Positions 1-10,819 of a stretch of 64,000 bases of DNA are shown here, one piece after another. How positions within the stretch are numbered: the stretch's first letter is position 1; each line of letters starts with the position of its first letter. This DNA is from Oreohelix idahoensis (lineage: Eukaryota; Mollusca; Gastropoda; Stylommatophora; Oreohelicidae). Under the pieces are notes generated by a model that saw only the letters and a list, made by a program, of their open reading frames with translations, was not told the DNA's origin and did not search any database. The position numbers and the translations under genes are program-made. The stretch is from positions 171,501 through 235,500 of the forward strand of contig JAMPIV010017823.1 of the NCBI GenBank assembly GCA_024509875.1. Reading direction: 5' to 3'.

Positions 1-17
1 GATTAGATGGGCAAGTT

Positions 18-1670
18 ATGGTTGCCTATGTCACTACGGAATGTGACAAATTTATTGAACGCGAAGAAAGAAGGTTTGAAGCCGAAAGAAAGTTAGAGGC
101 TGAAAGGGAAATTAAGAAGTTACAATTTGAGGCTGAGGCTGAGACTAAGAGGTTGCAGATTGAGGCTGACAAAGAGGCTAAAGCATTGGAAGCCGAGGAA
201 AGAAGACAGGCTGCAGAAAGGGAAGAGAAGAAATTAGCTGCAGAAAGGGAAGCAGAAGAAAGAAGATTGACTGCAGAAAAGGAAGAGAAGAAATTAGCTG
301 CAGAAAGGGAAGCAGAAGATAAAAGATTACAAAGGGAACATGAGTTACGACTAAGGGAGTTTGAGTTTCAAGGCCATGCTCCTGAAAATGGTGCCAGTCC
401 CTTTGCCTCTGATGCCACTGCTAGCCAAGGAGCCTCAACCTCAGCTATGAATTTCCATTTAGATCATTTTGTTGAGAAAGACGATGATATAGAGAGCTAC
501 CTAAATAGGTATGAACTATTAGCTACCACGTATGGGTTAGAGAGAGAAAGGTGGAGCTTAAAGTTATCTCAGGGACTTCGTGGGGCAGCTTATGAAGTTT
601 TTGCTAAAATGAGCAGAGGTGATCAGGAAAATTATGACATGCTAAAGCAGGCTCTTTTGTTAAGATATGAAAAGAATGCAGAATTCTATAGGAAAAAATT
701 TAGGAATGCTAAACTACTGTCAGGTGAAACCTATCACCAGTTCTCTGCACGAATAGAGACATACTTGGAGAAATGGACTTCTCTGGGGAAAACTCAAGAT
801 CTTAAGGAAATGGTCCTTATAGAGCAATTAAGAGAGTCCATGGCTCCAGACCTGAGAAAGTTTCTCATGGAACAAGGTGCAGAGAGGCTGGGTGAGTTGC
901 TAAATGTTGCTGAAAGGTATCAAGCAGCTCAAGCAGAGGTAACAGGTAATAAAAAGAAACAAGTGGATAACTTTAGGGCACCACAGAACTTTAATAAATT
1001 TGATCCTAGGGATCAAAACAAAGGTAATCACCAGTTTGATAGGCCACGGTATGAAAATAAAAATAAATTCCCACAATTCGATGAAAAGAAATATGATGAA
1101 AGAAAATCTTTCAACCAAGGAAAAAGGTGGTGTAAGAATTGTCAGATGGACAATCATGACACTGACCGTTGCAGAAGGAAACCTGTGTATATGGCAACCC
1201 TTCAGGTCAGGTCGACCTCAAGACAGGAGGAGGATATTATGTTGGATACCACTCCAGAAGAGATGAGGAAGGCACAGGCTGGGGATAAAACACTCAAGCC
1301 TTGTTTCAGAAAATTGTCAACTTGTCATACAACTCCAGGCAAGGGAGATTTTTACATGAAAAACAAGTTAATGTATAGGAAGACTGGAGCTAGATCCAAA
1401 GGTCAGGGACAGCTGGTACTTCCTAAAAGATATAGGGCAGACTTAATAAGGAGCCTACATGTGAAACCAGATGGGGACCATGAGAAGATAGGTACCATCA
1501 TTCAAAAGGTGGCTCACAATTATTATTGGCCCAAAGCAAGATGGGACATTGAGAATTTTGTAGAAAGGTGTAGCATAGCACATGAGGGAACACCCACAAG
1601 TGGGAACATTGATCAGGACCTGGACACGCCACGGGGCAAAATTAGGCCTGATAATAAAAAAGAAAAATAG
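18..1670 (+). CDS. Gag with SCAN-like capsid and CCHC knuckle, fused to integrase zinc-binding region
   Basis: This is an open frame of 550 codons. Residues about 8-118 are a highly charged Glu/Lys/Arg/Ala coiled coil that contains a 60-bp in-frame tandem duplication at 213-332. Residues about 150-310 are helical and SCAN/capsid-like. Residues 372-385 form a C-x2-C-x4-H-x4-C zinc knuckle (WCKNC...H...C), typical of nucleocapsid RNA binding. Residues about 425-521 resemble the integrase H2C2 domain, with H481, H488, a YYWP motif and C518, but the final cysteine is lost. Protease and RT, which would normally separate or follow these parts, are missing between them. The direct Gag-to-integrase join therefore suggests an internal deletion within a Gmr1-like polyprotein. 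The first methionine is at 18; a longer protein beginning before the window cannot be excluded. Confidence 0.8.
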   Translation: MVAYVTTECDKFIEREERRFEAERKLEAEREIKKLQFEAEAETKRLQIEADKEAKALEAEERRQAAEREEKKLAAEREAEERRLTAEKEEKKLAAEREAEDKRLQREHELRLREFEFQGHAPENGASPFASDATASQGASTSAMNFHLDHFVEKDDDIESYLNRYELLATTYGLERERWSLKLSQGLRGAAYEVFAKMSRGDQENYDMLKQALLLRYEKNAEFYRKKFRNAKLLSGETYHQFSARIETYLEKWTSLGKTQDLKEMVLIEQLRESMAPDLRKFLMEQGAERLGELLNVAERYQAAQAEVTGNKKKQVDNFRAPQNFNKFDPRDQNKGNHQFDRPRYENKNKFPQFDEKKYDERKSFNQGKRWCKNCQMDNHDTDRCRRKPVYMATLQVRSTSRQEEDIMLDTTPEEMRKAQAGDKTLKPCFRKLSTCHTTPGKGDFYMKNKLMYRKTGARSKGQGQLVLPKRYRADLIRSLHVKPDGDHEKIGTIIQKVAHNYYWPKARWDIENFVERCSIAHEGTPTSGNIDQDLDTPRGKIRPDNKKEK

Positions 1671-2340
1671 ATTTGATAAAGTGGACCAAATGGAATGGGA
1701 AGCCCCTTTTCACGGACAAGCTTCACTTAACTGTTTTACAATGGCCACTATGCGGAGAGTGCAAAAGGATGTCTTACCCCAGGATAAGCCGAAAATCCCT
1801 CAATCGGACTTAAACAAACTGGAGGAAGAAGATGTAGAGAGGAAATCTCTCATCAAGAATTTTAAGTGGGGAGAAAGCCCCAAGAGAAAAATTGGTAGCG
1901 GTCGTTTTGTGAATGATAATTCTGGGAGGAAAAATCATCACTATAGAGCTTCGAGTGGAAGAGACCATACCGGTGCATGGACAAATAGGTCCACAAAATT
2001 AAAGGTCCATATGTAGCTTTGTTAAGAACGTGGACTGATGAAAAGGCAGAGGAAAACATTACATCTTCATACCAATATGTGAATGAGCTGACCACTCGTT
2101 TAAAAACTGGCTGGAAACTTGCCAATGAAAATTTGAAACAAGCCAGGAAGAAACATGCTGCCTATTATAACAGGAAGGCGAAAGACAGAAATTTGGCTGT
2201 GGGAGAGAAAGTACTGCTTCTTTTGCCCGGGAGTCAGAATAAGTTACAAATTGGATGGCAGGGTCCATATACAGTTTTAGAGAAGGTGTCTAGAACAAAT
2301 TATAAGATAGATAAGAAGGGGAAAGAAAAAAATCTATCAT
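1671..2340 (+). pseudogene. Integrase C-terminal region, frameshifted
   Basis: A frame open from about 2019 reads like the end of a Ty3/gypsy integrase. It has a helical stretch ending in an AYYNRKAKDR-type motif, a VGEKVLLLLP strand, and a GPYTVLEKVS segment corresponding to the GPF/Y module. The preceding 1680-2018 stretch is open in another frame but gives no recognisable catalytic core (no D, D35E). It is therefore either deleted or badly decayed. The frame shifts again near 2330, where the linker towards RT begins. Confidence 0.7.
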
Positions 2341-3099
2341 GTGAATCTCCTGAAGAAATATTTGGAAAGAGAACATCAGGAAGAGACACACTTGTTGACT
2401 TTGTCCATCGCCATGGAGATGAAAAAGGAACCACTTTCATCATTTGAGTATCCATTACACCCCTGTGAGACAGCAGCACAGGTGAAAATCAGTACACATT
2501 TAACGAAAACTCAGAAAGAGAGAGTGCAACAGGTTCTAAATAATCATGCAGAGGTGTTAACAGACCGACCAGGGCATACAAACCTATTGGAATATGATAT
2601 GAAACTGATAGACCCCACACCTGTCTGTATGAAACCATATTCGATTCCGTTTGCTAAGGAGAAAGCTTTGAAGGAAGAGATAGACTATCTATTGAAGGAA
2701 GGAATTATTTCACACAGTGAATCTTCGTATAGTTCCGGTGTTGTACTCTTAAGGAAGCCCTCTGGAGAACATAGACTCTGTATAGATTACAGGAGACTGA
2801 ATGCTATTACAGAAGGACAGGTGGATCCATTGCCGGATACAAATCAGCTGTTTGCCAGACTAAATAAAGCTAAATATTTCTCAAAAGTGGATCTGAGTAA
2901 AGGATACTATCAGATTCCAGTAAAGCCTGAGGTTAGACCATACTTAGCTTTTAGTACCTCAGAAGGACACTATGAGTTTAATAGATTGCCATTTGGATTG
3001 AAGAATGCGCCTAGTGTCTTCTCTAGAATGATGAGAAAATTGTTGGATGTAAACATTTCGGAGGAACGTAATGAATCCCTGAGTTGCCTCTTTGATTGA
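2341..3099 (+). pseudogene. Gypsy reverse transcriptase, truncated before the catalytic YxDD
   Basis: The frame begins in the linker just after integrase and runs straight into RT, so integrase and RT were one polyprotein in that order. Visible RT landmarks are KEEIDYLLKEGII, VVLLRKPSGEHRLCIDYRRLN, the first catalytic aspartate in FSKVDLSKGYYQI, and FNRLPFGLKNAPSVFSRMM. The frame diverges after the palm entry, about 3050, and stops at 3099 before any YxDD. Sequence from 3180 to 3260 still contains an FSGHVIAQ-like thumb remnant in another frame. A deletion removed the catalytic centre, so the enzyme cannot be active. Confidence 0.82.
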
Positions 3100-3495
3100 G
3101 GATATTCCGAATGTTTCATACAGGATAATAAGAAGATTATGGGATCCACTACGAAAACTCTGCTATCACCAGGTATATGTTATCTCCTCATAACGTACAT
3201 TTTGAGGAAAATATAATGTTCTCTGGACATGTCATTGCGCAGACTCAGAGAAGAAAAATGGTGAATACGGGTTGCGGAGCAGCATTAAGACAAGCACTCA
3301 CACTTGCGGCTGTTCAGTAACATAACCGAAATATATTATTGGTTGTAGAAGTCTGAGGTAGATTTCATGAGTAGTGCCTACTCTGAATGGACCCAACTAC
3401 ATAAAACCATGATAGCACCACAGCAGAGTAAAGTCAAGTTGACTTACATTTATCTATGTGTATATAGAATAAAGGACTGACATATAATGTCTGTT

Positions 3496-3508
3496 TTAAG
3501 AGGGGAGG
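3496..3508 (+). other. Polypurine tract of the LTR element
   Basis: An AG-rich run, AAGAGGGGAGG, sits directly before TGTCGTGAAA. This is the expected arrangement of a plus-strand priming tract and the 5' end of a 3' LTR. Confidence 0.6.
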
Positions 3509-4065
3509 TGTCGTGAAATATTCTAATCCACATATATGAATTATCAGGTAAATATAAAGCCTAACAAATAAATTCTAATAAAGAAAAGAGCAATGGTAAA
3601 ATAACAGTGCTGTCACAAAGAATGTACTCGAAATCCCCCTTTGTTTTATGCTTCGTCTGCAAATTGTAACGTTTCCACGTTAAATATAAGCCACTGCATA
3701 AATACAAGCGTTTCCACAACACATTAAAACGGGTATTGCATTTCTAAGAAAAACATTGAGAGGCACACTGCGTAATGACCTAAATTAATCCTAACATTAA
3801 TTATACTACGTTACCAAAACGAACGAACAGATGGACTCAAATAGAAAGAGAGAGGGGCGAATGAAAACAAGGACACACCCAACACGCGTCGCGCGATACA
3901 CAATTACTACTATCACGTGTGTAAGGCCACATGCACTAACTTTTTTTTCGGACGGACAGTGATAAAAACACTAACCTTCCCAGAGTTAGGTTTTAAAATC
4001 CTGAAAAACGCTTATTAGAAAAGATAACATTAGATGGGTTTACGTTTGAAAACATTACAGTACCC
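3509..4065 (+). repeat. 3' LTR start (plus orientation)
   Basis: It begins with TGTCGTGAAA immediately after the purine tract. It is matched by an inverted copy ending at 6496. The two copies can be followed by eye for roughly 550 bp, including a shared AACACGCGTC motif and a GACAGTGATAAAAA block. The 3' end of the LTR could not be defined. Confidence 0.6.
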
Positions 4066-5470
4066 AGACAGCACATCTTCGAAACAGGAGGTAGAAGAAA
4101 TTGCATATTTTGAACGCAGCCACTTAGCTCTTTTAAATTTGTATATTTGGGTTCCTTAGGGCTTGCTGACAAAGAATATGTAAAACGTTACGCAAATAGT
4201 CTAGGAATTAATAAATTATAACCAAAATAAAATAGTGGGGATGCCTGACAGCATGAAATCATTTCTGCTCCTAAAATTTTTTTATAACGTGTTTGAAAAA
4301 ACCTTACGTTACGGAAATAGCCTACCATGTTAACTCCTAATTGATTGGAGCGCAACAAATATAAGACTAAACACGATTGGTCGGGCTATAAATACTATCT
4401 TGCGTTGTTATGGGAAACGAATAGAAGGGGTATTTTTTTGAAAAGATGTGGAGACGTGGTTTCATTGGTTAGAGCTGCGAATATACACAATTCAGAGCGT
4501 TAGTTCGAGACCACTAGTTCAAATAAGCTTGATGAAGCAACAGTGCGTTGAAGCCAGCTCATATTTTTGCTAAATAAAAGCCTGGAACATAAGCAGATGG
4601 GAATTTGTGCCAGTATTTGTGCCAGAATTCATTGCTAGTCAACGTATCTGTGTATTTCCATGAATTGTGGTAGGTTTGAAATATTCAATATCTTTTAATG
4701 AAAATTGAATGTAAATTGTTAATTTATGCCTGTATATATGTGTAGTTCAGTAGCGAACATGATGTAAAGCCTATAATGCTCCAGCCTGAACAGAAGGTGT
4801 CGGAGGAAAGTAAAACGGCATGGAATGGCCAAACAGTACACTGACACCTAGATTATTGATTAGACAGAAATAATGCTGGAATTGCAGAGGCGTGGTAACC
4901 ATTAGGGAGGGAAATACTGGTATAAAGTATTTCAGATGAAGCTGACAGTTGGCCTAACGCTCTGAACTCAATGTTTGTGATGTATTGTGCTCAGTGTAGA
5001 ACTAGAGTATCAATTAGTTATGAAGTAGAAGGTACATCCTTCTTGTTTTCAGGGACTGTGGTCTTAACGTTATTGAGCAGCACCTGGTCAGAGCTTTGCT
5101 GAATCCAGAGTCGGACAGCATACTCCTTGGTCCATTTAGCTATCAGTGAGGTGTCTCCAGAGCACAGGGGAGAAATCGAGCAGAGGAGTCTTTTCCTGCT
5201 GCCATCACGCAAGATAAGCTGATCTGGCCAGCTGAGCTCAACATTATGTACCCCATCTTAAAATGACATTGTAAAAATAACATTAAGAGGGGAATTAAAT
5301 TGTTTTAATATCAGGAACTGAGAACATCTCCAATACTAGTTCCAATAAAGTCAAACTATTGAAGTCATGATGACAAATACCAACAGAGCTTGAACAAAAA
5401 AAAAAAAACCAGTATTACCTCATATTACTACTACACAACTGACACACATAGGATACTTTTAATAATATAT
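4066..5470. other. No recognisable gene
   Basis: AT-rich sequence containing the unmapped remainder of the LTR and unassigned DNA. A poly-A run lies at 5396-5408. Only one short minus-strand frame (5018-5212) is seen, with no recognisable motif. Confidence 0.5.
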
Positions 5471-5479
5471 GTCACTACA

Positions 5480-5900
5480 ATATTCATATTGATAAATTCT
5501 GTACATATAACTTGTAATTAAAATTGATTGTGATTCCTGGTTCCCTTTGTATTTGAATCAGGACACATATTCATTCATGGCAGCACTGAATACATATTGT
5601 TATTTGAAAAGTTATCAGTGACTCCTTTAAGATATCCTTGTAGAGTGTTTTATGTATGTGAGTGTCACAGTGTTGTCAAGTGTGGTGGAATAAATTAAAT
5701 TGTTTATCTGTCTGTTGTTGTTATGACTTACACTTCATCATACACATACCCTAGACATATAACGTAGTCATCACACTATTCCAGAATAATTCTGACTGAG
5801 GTATACATATGTGGCAGCAAGTAAGGTTATATATAATACACTACTCTTATTAGATATATATACCTTCACAGCTGATCTCAGTCAGTACACTAAGTCCCCT
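5480..5900 (+). repeat. LTR end plus leader-like segment related to the 34-kb and 56-kb repeats
   Basis: A CCTAGACATATAACGTAG block near 5749 is followed by a GTGGCAGCAAG-type block and CCTTCACAGCTGA. The same three blocks occur in the same order and spacing class near 34070-34190 and 56205-56330. The arrangement resembles an LTR 3' end, a primer-binding region and a leader. The assignment is inferred. Confidence 0.4.
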
Positions 5901-5934
5901 ATAAATATTTATAACATCCCACTTCACCACACTG

Positions 5935-6496
5935 TCAGACTAATGTCAGGATTTCAGACATAAAACAGTAGAATGTCATGTTTCCTAATAAGCATTAAAC
6001 ATGTTTTTTAAAACCTAACCGTGTATTGGTAGTGTTTTTTATCACTGTCCATCTGAAAAAAAGTTAGTGCTTCATGCCTTTCGCGTTGGGGTGGCATTAA
6101 TATTAATCGCGAGACGCGTGTTAGTGTTGCATAAGTTCCTCCGTTCAGCCCTCTCTCTTTCTATCCTAAGTCCATCTGTCCTTTCGTTTATGTTAACGTA
6201 GTGTATAAAATGAAATTAATGGAATATTAATCTAGGTTATTAAGCAGCTTGCTTATCTCAAGGTTTTCTAAGAAACACAGTACTAGTTGTATTTTTCGAA
6301 CGTGTGTAGTTTTATGCAGACGGAGCATAAAAAGGGGGTTTCTTGTTCAACTAGCATGACGTTCTATTAACATAGGCGTACGCTATTGGAAAGCACGGGT
6401 CTTTAACCATTCTTCTTTCCCTTTTATTGAATTAATGCGTTAGGCTTTACATTTACTTTTTAATTTATATATGTGGATTTAGAATGTTTCACGACA
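5935..6496 (-). repeat. Inverted copy of the Gmr1-like LTR
   Basis: Read on the minus strand from 6496, the sequence starts TGTCGTGAAACATTCTAA and follows the plus-strand LTR starting at 3509 with many substitutions. The opposite orientation means it is a separate insertion or a rearranged copy, not the partner LTR of the element at 1-3508. Confidence 0.65.
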
Positions 6497-6654
6497 AATA
6501 TACGAGTATATATTAACAAATAATACGGTACCCGGTATTGAATCAGTTTTACACATCATTATGGATCATTTGAACGACTATGCTCCTTGTTGAATATACG
6601 AGTATATATTAACAAATAATACGGTACCCGGTATTGAATCAGTTTTACACATCA
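6497..6654 (+). repeat. 62-bp direct repeat, two copies
   Basis: Positions 6497-6558 and 6593-6654 are identical by eye, starting AATATACGAG and ending ACACATCA. They are separated by 34 bp. The first copy touches the LTR terminus at 6496. Confidence 0.85.
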
Positions 6655-6677
6655 ACGGTACACTGGAAACACGGGAC

Positions 6678-6701
6678 GTTTCGGGTTTCACCCTTCGTCA
6701 G
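6678..6701 (-). other. Hammerhead-like core motif (weak candidate)
   Basis: On the minus strand the motif reads CTGACGA, then a short AGGGTGAAACCC hairpin, then GAAAC. Hammerhead ribozymes have CUGANGA, stem II and GAAA, and occur in Penelope-like retroelements. One extra A precedes stem II, and stems I and III were not established. Confidence 0.25.
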
Positions 6702-6784
6702 CCACAATTACAAACAGTCAACAAGGACAAGACATATAGACAGGTTAAAGAAAAGTGCTAAAGACATTAAAAACAAGTTATATA

Positions 6785-8096
6785 CAGTACTTTGCAAAAA
6801 AAATGGCAGTCATATTTTCGCAACGCAGCACACTCATAGAAGCAAATAATAATAAAAACTGTATGTCCAGAGAAAGATTGGTATCTCCCCTATCTATTAA
6901 CAGTGGTTTCAGTACAATATAATGTTGCCTTCTCCAACAAGGCAAGCCTGGATGCGGCGAGGCATACTTCCCACAAGTGTTTGTAGGTAATTGAGAATCA
7001 GACTGTCCCAGTATTTTTCAGCTACCTTCTTCAATTGTTCAACGTCTCTGAGTCCACTCTTTTTTAAATGATTCTTGAGTAGTGCCCAAACGTTTTCAAT
7101 TGGGTTTTGATCGGGACTGTTGCTGGGCCACTTCAGCACTATCACATTCTTCTCTTGCAGCCATGCTTTGGGGGTATGAGCTGTATGATTTGGGTCATTG
7201 TCATGTTGAAATGTGCACCCATCGGGGTACATGACCTGCATAAATGGCAGAAGGTGTCCCTCTAGTATGTCGATGTACCTTTCTTTCGTGAGAATTCCTG
7301 TGAAAACACACAGTGGGGTGGCACCTCTTGCTGACACCCCTCCCCAAAGATGGAATTTCTAGGTATGTTTCGGTCGCTGGTACACAGGCGTTACAGAGCC
7401 TTTCGTCCAAATATTTATTTGAGCAGGATAAGACCAAAGAGAACATTCATCTGAAAAAATCACATTGTCCCATGACCAATTTTGGTGTTCGTGGCACCAG
7501 TTCAAGCGCATCTGCTTGTGAGTCTCTGTGAGCAATGGTGACGAAATTACCCGCTTTTTTGTGTAATTCATCCTGTGTAGCTCCCGGTTGACAATAGCAT
7601 TAGATACCTCTGGGCTTCCCAACTCGATCATGCGCTGCCGTATGTTTTCTACACTCTTCATTGGCCCAGCCCGAACGATTTGGGCGAGACACCGATGGTC
7701 CTTTGTGACCAAAATTCTTGGCCTCCCACTACCTTCTTTTCGCTCGATTCCATTACCTGCTTTTAATTTACTCACAACTCTGTAGACAGTCCGCTCAGGA
7801 ATGTTCAAGGTTTTAGAAATGTTGGAACATGTTTGATTTCCTTCATTCCAAAGCTGTGAAATTAACATACACTTTGACTTTGTATCCATTTTCTGCCACT
7901 AGCATTAGAAATTGTCGTCTGCTCTATTATCAAGGGACGTTACTCTACGCTAATTTTTTTTTTTTACTTTTGGTAGTGTTTGCTCACTTAAGTGGAGTGC
8001 AAATTTGGGGCAGAACATGCATATTTAGGTAGATTTCAGCTTATTTAGCTGAGGCAATATGAAACTGGTTCAGCCATTTTTTTTTGCAAAGTACTA
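6785..8096 (-). mobile_element. Tc1-family DNA transposon
   Basis: The left end starts CAGTACTTTGC after a TA. The right end is its inverted repeat (TAGTACTTTGC on the minus strand), followed in both ends by an A-run and ATGGC. The total of about 1.3 kb is normal for Tc1. One minus-strand transposase lies inside. The right end abuts the GT microsatellite. Confidence 0.88.
6909..7889 (-). pseudogene. Tc1 transposase (DD34E) with one premature stop
   Basis: The frame spans 326 codons from the methionine at 7889 to the stop at 6909. A single in-frame TAG at 7359-7361 interrupts it; reading continues in the same frame on both sides. The N-terminus has a paired-type helix-turn-helix (SQLWNEGNQTCSNISKTLN) and a GSGRPR AT-hook-like linker. 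Catalytic residues are visible as IFSDEC, then HDNDPNHT, then SPDQNPIENVW, with 34 residues between the second D and the E, as in Tc1. It would cut and paste the element at TA sites in the nucleus. With the stop, only the DNA-binding half and the first aspartate would be translated. Overall the copy looks young. Confidence 0.9.
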
Positions 8097-8097
8097 G

Positions 8098-8788
<691 letters not shown>

Positions 8789-8860
8789 AGAAATATAACA
8801 ATGCAGATGAAGAGCAATAATAAAGCTAGGAAAATTCAAAACCTACAAAAATATCAAGAC
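8789..8860 (+). repeat. Short dispersed repeat shared with 20283-20350
   Basis: A block beginning AAATATAACAATGCAG and containing GAAGAGCAATAATAAAGC matches 20283-20350 with scattered changes. Its family is unknown. Confidence 0.45.
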
Positions 8861-9304
8861 AATTAATTCAACAATCAACGAAAGTCAAAAAGCAGAAAAT
8901 GGAATAACAAAACAGGAAGTCCTGCTGTGACAGTCTTTGATAAAAGATCCGGTGGATACAATGGCGTCGGGCAGCAAGAATTAAAGTGACGTCATAAAAA
9001 TACACAAATAAGACACGAAACGAAACACAAACTTCATATGTTCCTTGTTATTGTTGTTCAAAGCCAACGTCATTGGACTGCGGGTATCTACTTCTACAGG
9101 TTCTACGATCTGAGGAAGGAATTCAGAAAGTTTTACAAGACAGAGCCTATCACGAGTATCACGTCCATGATAGATTGTATCCTTTTTGATCCTGCCAGTA
9201 GTCATATGACGCTCACTGGTGCTGCTCACTAGATAGTCAAGAGGTATAGCATACATATAGGCGTAAGGTAGCACGGAAGCAAACCCGTAAACTATTTTGC
9301 TGAA

Positions 9305-9380
9305 ATCAGATGTGTCGGGCCGAAAGGTGCAGATATTCCAGCCTATTTGTAAACTTCGTCACAACGTACGTACCGTTCAA
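9305..9380 (+). repeat. Fragment of dispersed repeat D
   Basis: Contains GATGTGTCGGGCCGAAAGG followed by TGCAGATAT, the same core as the fuller copies at 39990-40293 and 57895-58165. It is more diverged and truncated. Confidence 0.55.
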
Positions 9381-9549
9381 AACTAACGGCCAGCATTGTA
9401 CGAGAGAGATATGGCTGAGAGTGACGCAAACAACATCATTTTATGACCCCTTGTTGTGCGTTCGCTCGTGTTACCTGCGCCCAAAGGGGGAGCAAAGAAT
9501 AATAGCACTGCAACCTACCACGCAGTTCGTAGGAGGTGACTAAGGAGGG

Positions 9550-10065
9550 TTGAGTATGGGGGCCGGTTACCCCATCCTGTTGAAAATTTTTAAAACCTCT
9601 GAAACAAACATTAAATCAATTAAGTCATCCAACACAGAAGGTGGTTCTCGGGTAAGGAGACTCATGACGCGAGCAGCAGAAACGGCAAACAAGGGGCTAC
9701 CGGCTTTCATCAATGGGTTCTTACGTGGAATAAAGGGTTTGAAATGGTATGGCAATATCACTAATGTGAAGCTGATGACAAGAACCAGACAAGTGCCAGT
9801 GGAACAAGAGATGAGAAGAAGACGATGGAGATGGATAGGACACACATTGAGGAAACCTGTTGATAGCTTTACAAGGCAGTCCTTGTTCTGGAATCCCTAG
9901 GGTAACACGGGTTGAGGGAGACCAGTGAATATATGGAAAAGAGAACTAGAGACAGGCATGAAGGGCATGGAAAAAGCTTGAGCTGATGGCACGTGACAGG
10001 AAGACTTGGCATAAGTTTGTTGTAGGGCTGTGTTCCTTGGGGAACTGAGGGGTGATGATGATGAT
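9550..10065 (+). pseudogene. RTE-like LINE, C-terminal end of RT polyprotein
   Basis: The frame at 9550-9900 ends with an Arg-rich RRRRWRWIGHTLRKP segment and a TRQSLFWNP motif, followed by a decayed GRP-type tail. This is the characteristic C-terminus after the RT of many LINE proteins. The same tail recurs at 26130-26470, 56750-57065 and, on the minus strand, 38770-38945 and 60417-60665. Everything upstream of the tail is missing (5' truncation), as is normal for LINE insertion. Confidence 0.65.
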
Positions 10066-10160
10066 GTATGTTGAATGTTTTAAGTACTCTTGTTCTTAAT
10101 GGCTCTCTCTTCTACCTGTCTTTATTTCGCATTTCGTTCCATATGGAGCGTGGCTTAGGA

Positions 10161-10330
10161 CAGGAGCTCTCAACTTTTTTTTTTGCTCATACCCCCCTCC
10201 TGAGCCTTATTTACCTCTTTGTCCCTTCTTCTCTTCCCCCCCCCCAGTGGCTGTTAGCTGGAAAAAAGGTACTTTACCACCTTACTGTGGCGCTCTAGAA
10301 ATATGGCATGCCCCACTTTGAGAACCACTG
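10161..10330. mobile_element. Non-autonomous hAT MITE, 170 bp
   Basis: It begins CAGGAGCTCTCAAC and ends GAGAACCACTG, imperfect inverted repeats of the hAT CAG-start type. It is flanked on both sides by the identical 8-bp target duplication GCTTAGGA (10153-10160 and 10331-10338). No coding capacity. Confidence 0.88.
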
Positions 10331-10339
10331 GCTTAGGAG

Positions 10340-10470
10340 ACCAAGCAAGAATAGTACTACTTGCCGACTCAGGCATGTCGTAAAAGGTGATACATGTGAG
10401 TTGTGCATTGGGCTGGCAACAGCCTCATGATGGTTTGCTTTCATGAGGCGAGGCACGTTCATTTCAGCCC
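10340..10470 (+). repeat. Dispersed repeat G (CAGGCATGTCGTAAAAGG family)
   Basis: A block with CAGGCATGTCGTAAAAGG, GAGGTTGTGCAT-like sequence and GGCAACCTCATGATG-like sequence. Copies also lie at 16040-16290, 23855-24035, 39605-39810 and 48860-49020. It is probably part of a LINE or SINE, type not determined. Confidence 0.6.
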
Positions 10471-10597
10471 AAACTTAATGTCCATCGGTTATATTAGAGC
10501 ACCAGTTGCCATTTAAAAATAAGTGAACTCTGTTAGCTGAAATATAGTGTTGATAAACACTAAATCATGAAAAGGACTAATAACTTCTATCAACTAA

Positions 10598-10807
10598 CAT
10601 GAAGATATCAGCTACCATGAAGATAGCAGCTAACATGGAGATATCATCTAGCATGAAGATATCAGCTAACATGAAGATATCAGCTAACATGAAGGTATCA
10701 GCTAACATCAAGGTATCAGCTACCATGAAGATATCAGCTAACATGAAGGTATCAGCTTACTTGACGATATCAGCTAACATGACGATATCAGCTAACATGA
10801 CGATATC
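10598..10807 (+). repeat. 18-bp tandem array upstream of LINE
   Basis: About 12 units of ATGAAGATATCAGCTAAC with point variants. It ends 13 bp before the first codons of the LINE endonuclease frame, so it may be the LINE 5' untranslated region. Confidence 0.9.
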
Positions 10808-10819
10808 GAGAAACCCAGA

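Larger units (their letters stand above)
1..3508 (+). mobile_element. Gypsy/Ty3-type LTR retrotransposon, Gmr1-like domain order, internally deleted
   Basis: The element enters from the left edge, so its 5' LTR is not visible. Coding order on the plus strand is Gag (coiled coil, SCAN-like capsid, CCHC knuckle), integrase zinc-binding region, integrase C-terminal region, then reverse transcriptase. A purine tract and an LTR start follow at 3509. Integrase upstream of RT is the order known for Gmr1-like Ty3/gypsy elements, whose capsid is related to the vertebrate SCAN domain. No protease motif, no integrase catalytic core and no YxDD box are present, so the copy is defective. Frameshifts near 1670-2020 and near 2340 also break it. 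Confidence 0.85.

Noticed and set aside
5018..5212. 64-codon minus-strand frame
   Set aside because: No motif, no splice context, and inside unassigned repeat-like DNA.
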